DNA from: Gammaproteobacteria bacterium | Lineage (GTDB): Bacteria; Pseudomonadota; Gammaproteobacteria; Steroidobacterales; Rariloculaceae | Assembly: GCA_036381015.1 (NCBI GenBank) | Contig: DASVDR010000024.1 | Coordinates: 123,228 to 187,227 of the forward strand | DNA: 64,000 bases | Direction: 5' to 3' | Part shown: in pieces, positions 61,762-64,000 of the stretch | How the letters are laid out: every line of letters begins with the position of its first letter | How positions within the stretch are numbered: the stretch's first letter is position 1 | Program-made: the position numbers and the translations under genes | Notes under the pieces: generated by a model | Database searches by the model: none | What the model saw: the letters and a program-made list of their open reading frames with translations, nothing else | Told to the model about the DNA's origin: nothing

Positions 61762-61791
61762 CGCCGCACGGGTTTTTACGGAGTGAACTGT

Positions 61792-63993
61792 ATGTCTATG
61801 CCAGCACGTGTTTGCGGTGAAAGCGTCTCGGCGCGGTTCCGGCGCGGCCTGCTCGCACTCGGCTGCGTGCTTGCGACCGGGATCCCGGCGGGGACGGCGC
61901 TCGGGCAGGAGGCGGTGCGCTCCCTGGAAGCCATCGTGGCGACGCCGCTTCCCGGGCAGCGCGTGGAGCTGCGTCTCAGGACGAACGGCACGGCTCCCGA
62001 GCCGATGAGCTTCACGATCGACGACCCGGCGCGCATCTCGATCGATCTTCCGGAAACGTCGCTCGGGACGAATCGCCGGCAGAACGTGAACATCGGGCCG
62101 CTGATCAACGTCATGAGCGCGGAAGCGAACGGCAGAACGCGCGTCGTGCTGAACTTGACGACGATGGTGCCGTACGACACGCGCGTCTCAGGGGACAGCG
62201 TCTACGTCGTGCTCGGCCAGGAGCCGGTGTCCGGATCGGCCGTCACGTTTGCGGGGCAGCCGGTCACGAGCGCCGCCGCGGCGGGTACCTTGCCGCCCGC
62301 CGCAGCCACAGGGCACGCGATCGACAACATCGATTTCCGGCGCGGGCCGGACGGCGCCGGCCAGGTCGTCGTCGAGCTGAACGACCCGAGCACGGCAGTG
62401 GACGTCCGCCAGGAAGGCGGCCGGATCGTCGTGGAGTTTCAGGACACGGCGTTGCCCGACGACCTCATGCGGCGCCTGGATGTGACCGACTTCGCGACGC
62501 CCGTCTCGACGGTCGACGCGCTTCGCGCCGGCCGCAACACGCGTCTCGTCGTCACGCCGAGCGGCGAGTACGACCAGGTCGCCTACCAGTCCGACAACGT
62601 CTTCACGCTCGAGCTGAAGCAGCCTCCGGAAGAGGAGGAGGACGTCGTCGGCGACGCTTTCGATACCGACAAGGAATACACCGGCGAGCGCTTGACGCTG
62701 AACTTCCAGGACATCGAGACGCGCGCCGTCCTTCAGCTTCTCGCCGACACCAGCGGCCTCAACATCGTCGTCAGCGACACCGTGCAGGGCAACGTCACGT
62801 TGCGGTTGCAGAACGTGCCCTGGGATCAGGCTCTCGACATCCTGATGACGACGAAAGGCCTCGACATGCGCCGCAACGGCAACGTGATGATCGTCGCGCC
62901 GGCCGAGGAGATCGCAGCGCGCGAGCAGGCCCAGCTTCAAGCGAGGCAGGCGTTGCAGGAGCTCGAACCGCTCCAGTCGGAGTTCATTCAGGTCAACTAC
63001 GCGAAGGCCGCGGAGCTTGCGGACCTGATCCGCGGGGCGGCCGGCACGAACGCGCTGATCTCGCCCCGCGGCAGCGTCGCCGTCGACATCCGGACCAACA
63101 CGCTGCTCGTGCAGGATACCGCGGACAGCCTCGCGAACATCCGCCGGCTCGTCGCAACGCTCGACATCCCGGTGCGGCAGGTTCTGATCGAATCGCGCAT
63201 CGTCGTCGTCAACGACGACTACAGTCGCAACCTCGGTATTCGCTTCGGCTCGACGATCGTCAAGGAGAACTCGAGCGACGGCCTCGTGTCGCTGACCGGG
63301 ACGAGCGCCGGCTCGGATTCGATCGTCGGCTCCGCTCTCGGCAACATCGCGGCGACCGGGCAGCCCTTCCCGGTCACGGTCGGCGCCATCGACGACCGCT
63401 ACAACGTGAACCTTCCCGTCGCGAACCCCGCGGGCTCCTTCGCGCTCGCGATTCTCGACTCGGACTACCTCGTCGACCTCGAGCTCTCCGCCCTCCAAGC
63501 GGAGGGTAAGGGGCAGGTGATCTCCACGCCGCACATCGTCGTGTCGAACCAGCAGGAGGCGCGTATCGAGCGAGGCGTGGAGATTCCTTACCAGGAGTCG
63601 GCTTCGAGCGGCGCGACCACGACGCAGTTCAAGGAAGCCGTCCTGAGCCTTCTCGTGACGCCGCAGATCACGCCGGACGACAGAATCATTCTCGATTTGA
63701 ACGTGACGAACGACTCGGTCGGCGAGGTCGTCCCGAGCGCCACGGGCGGGCTCGTGCCGAGCATCGACACGCGCTCGGTCACGACGAAGGTGCTCGTCAA
63801 CGACGGCGAGACCGTCGTGCTCGGCGGCATCTACGAGACCGAGAACCGCGACACCGTCAACAAGGTTCCGATTCTCGGCGACATCCCCGGCCTCGGGTAT
63901 CTGTTCCGCAGCAGGGAGACGGTCAACGACAACGCCGAGCTCTTGATCTTCGTCACGCCGCGGATCATCGACGACGGCGTCGGCATCAACTGA
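61792..63993 (+). CDS. pilQ: Type IV pilus secretin PilQ
   Basis: 733 residues. Signal peptide (hydrophobic 20-38), two AMIN domains (about 45-140 and 180-270), then STN/N0 (LTLNFQDIETRAVLQLLADTSGLNIVVSD), N1 (EFIQVNYAKAAELADLIRG) and the C-terminal secretin domain. The secretin domain includes VLIESRIVVVNDDYSRNLGIRFG, the VIS-TPHIVVSNQQEA region and the closing VPILGDIPGLGYLFRS signature. It forms the outer-membrane pore for the pilus. The ATG at 61792 has GGAG 8 bp upstream; GTG 61783 is in frame. The stop lies 7 bp from the window end. Confidence 0.95.
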   Translation: MSMPARVCGESVSARFRRGLLALGCVLATGIPAGTALGQEAVRSLEAIVATPLPGQRVELRLRTNGTAPEPMSFTIDDPARISIDLPETSLGTNRRQNVNIGPLINVMSAEANGRTRVVLNLTTMVPYDTRVSGDSVYVVLGQEPVSGSAVTFAGQPVTSAAAAGTLPPAAATGHAIDNIDFRRGPDGAGQVVVELNDPSTAVDVRQEGGRIVVEFQDTALPDDLMRRLDVTDFATPVSTVDALRAGRNTRLVVTPSGEYDQVAYQSDNVFTLELKQPPEEEEDVVGDAFDTDKEYTGERLTLNFQDIETRAVLQLLADTSGLNIVVSDTVQGNVTLRLQNVPWDQALDILMTTKGLDMRRNGNVMIVAPAEEIAAREQAQLQARQALQELEPLQSEFIQVNYAKAAELADLIRGAAGTNALISPRGSVAVDIRTNTLLVQDTADSLANIRRLVATLDIPVRQVLIESRIVVVNDDYSRNLGIRFGSTIVKENSSDGLVSLTGTSAGSDSIVGSALGNIAATGQPFPVTVGAIDDRYNVNLPVANPAGSFALAILDSDYLVDLELSALQAEGKGQVISTPHIVVSNQQEARIERGVEIPYQESASSGATTTQFKEAVLSLLVTPQITPDDRIILDLNVTNDSVGEVVPSATGGLVPSIDTRSVTTKVLVNDGETVVLGGIYETENRDTVNKVPILGDIPGLGYLFRSRETVNDNAELLIFVTPRIIDDGVGIN

Positions 63994-64000
63994 CCGGCGC

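Noticed and set aside
1-64000. CRISPR arrays, tRNA/rRNA genes, prophage or complete insertion sequences
   Set aside because: None was seen by eye: there are no regularly spaced repeats, no CCA-ended cloverleaf candidates, and no transposase or integrase proteins among the frames.

Overview
The window is about 64 kb of very GC-rich (roughly two thirds G+C) chromosomal DNA, densely packed with housekeeping genes. It most resembles a gammaproteobacterium of the Xanthomonadales/Steroidobacterales/Woeseiales kind. The evidence is Pseudomonas-like synteny in several places (polA-engB-cytochrome c4-dsbA; coxB-coxA-cox11-coxC-DUF2909-SURF1-cox15-ctaB; tatABC; rph-rdgB; pilMNOPQ beside ponA), a ubiquinone prenyltransferase, SpoT and a type II citrate synthase. 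No tRNA, rRNA, CRISPR array or intact insertion sequence was seen. The species cannot be fixed from sequence alone.

Layout. 1-2.6 kb: a divergent FlhD-like/FlhC-like pair, an NRDE-family protein and a carboxylesterase. 2.6-10.8 kb: a compact, translationally coupled arginine operon, argR-argG-DUF1611-argC-argD-argF'-argB-argH. It has no argA, argJ or argE. The carbamoyltransferase carries succinylornithine-type features, and a DUF1611 protein sits where an N-acyltransferase would be expected. 10.8-16.2 kb: a small lipoprotein whose signal peptide is partly encoded by a REP-like repeat, polA, a probable sigmaE-type small RNA, engB, cytochrome c4 and a lipoprotein DsbA. 16.3-21 kb: a cation efflux protein, methionine aminotransferase, DUF2905, tatC-tatB-tatA and dtd. 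21-22.2 kb: a lower-GC patch with the remains of a GNAT toxin-antitoxin pair.

22.4-28.6 kb: azurin and a coxMNOP-like haem-copper oxidase whose subunit II is fused to two cytochrome c domains. 28.7-32.5 kb: a TPR protein, trkA and uvrD. 32.6-40.3 kb: a second aa3-type oxidase operon on the minus strand with its haem A, copper and SURF1 assembly genes. 40.4-44.2 kb: bioC, bioB, comF and ubiA. 44.3-51 kb: recG, ridA, spoT, rpoZ, gmk and yicC on the minus strand. 51.2-53.3 kb: PP2C phosphatase, rph and rdgB. 53.3-55.4 kb: an AT-rich DnaA-box cluster, rpmE and gltA. 55.4-58.6 kb: a conserved hypothetical protein and the class A penicillin-binding protein. 58.6-64 kb: a c-di-GMP-I (GEMM) riboswitch heading the pilMNOPQ type IV pilus operon.

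The most interesting elements are the non-canonical arginine operon, the sigmaE-type sRNA between polA and engB with C-rich loops, the c-di-GMP riboswitch on the type IV pilus alignment operon, the oriC-like DnaA-box cluster upstream of rpmE, and a PolA whose proofreading site has lost two of its acidic residues. Functions are assigned from recognised motifs and remembered family sequences; no database search was possible.
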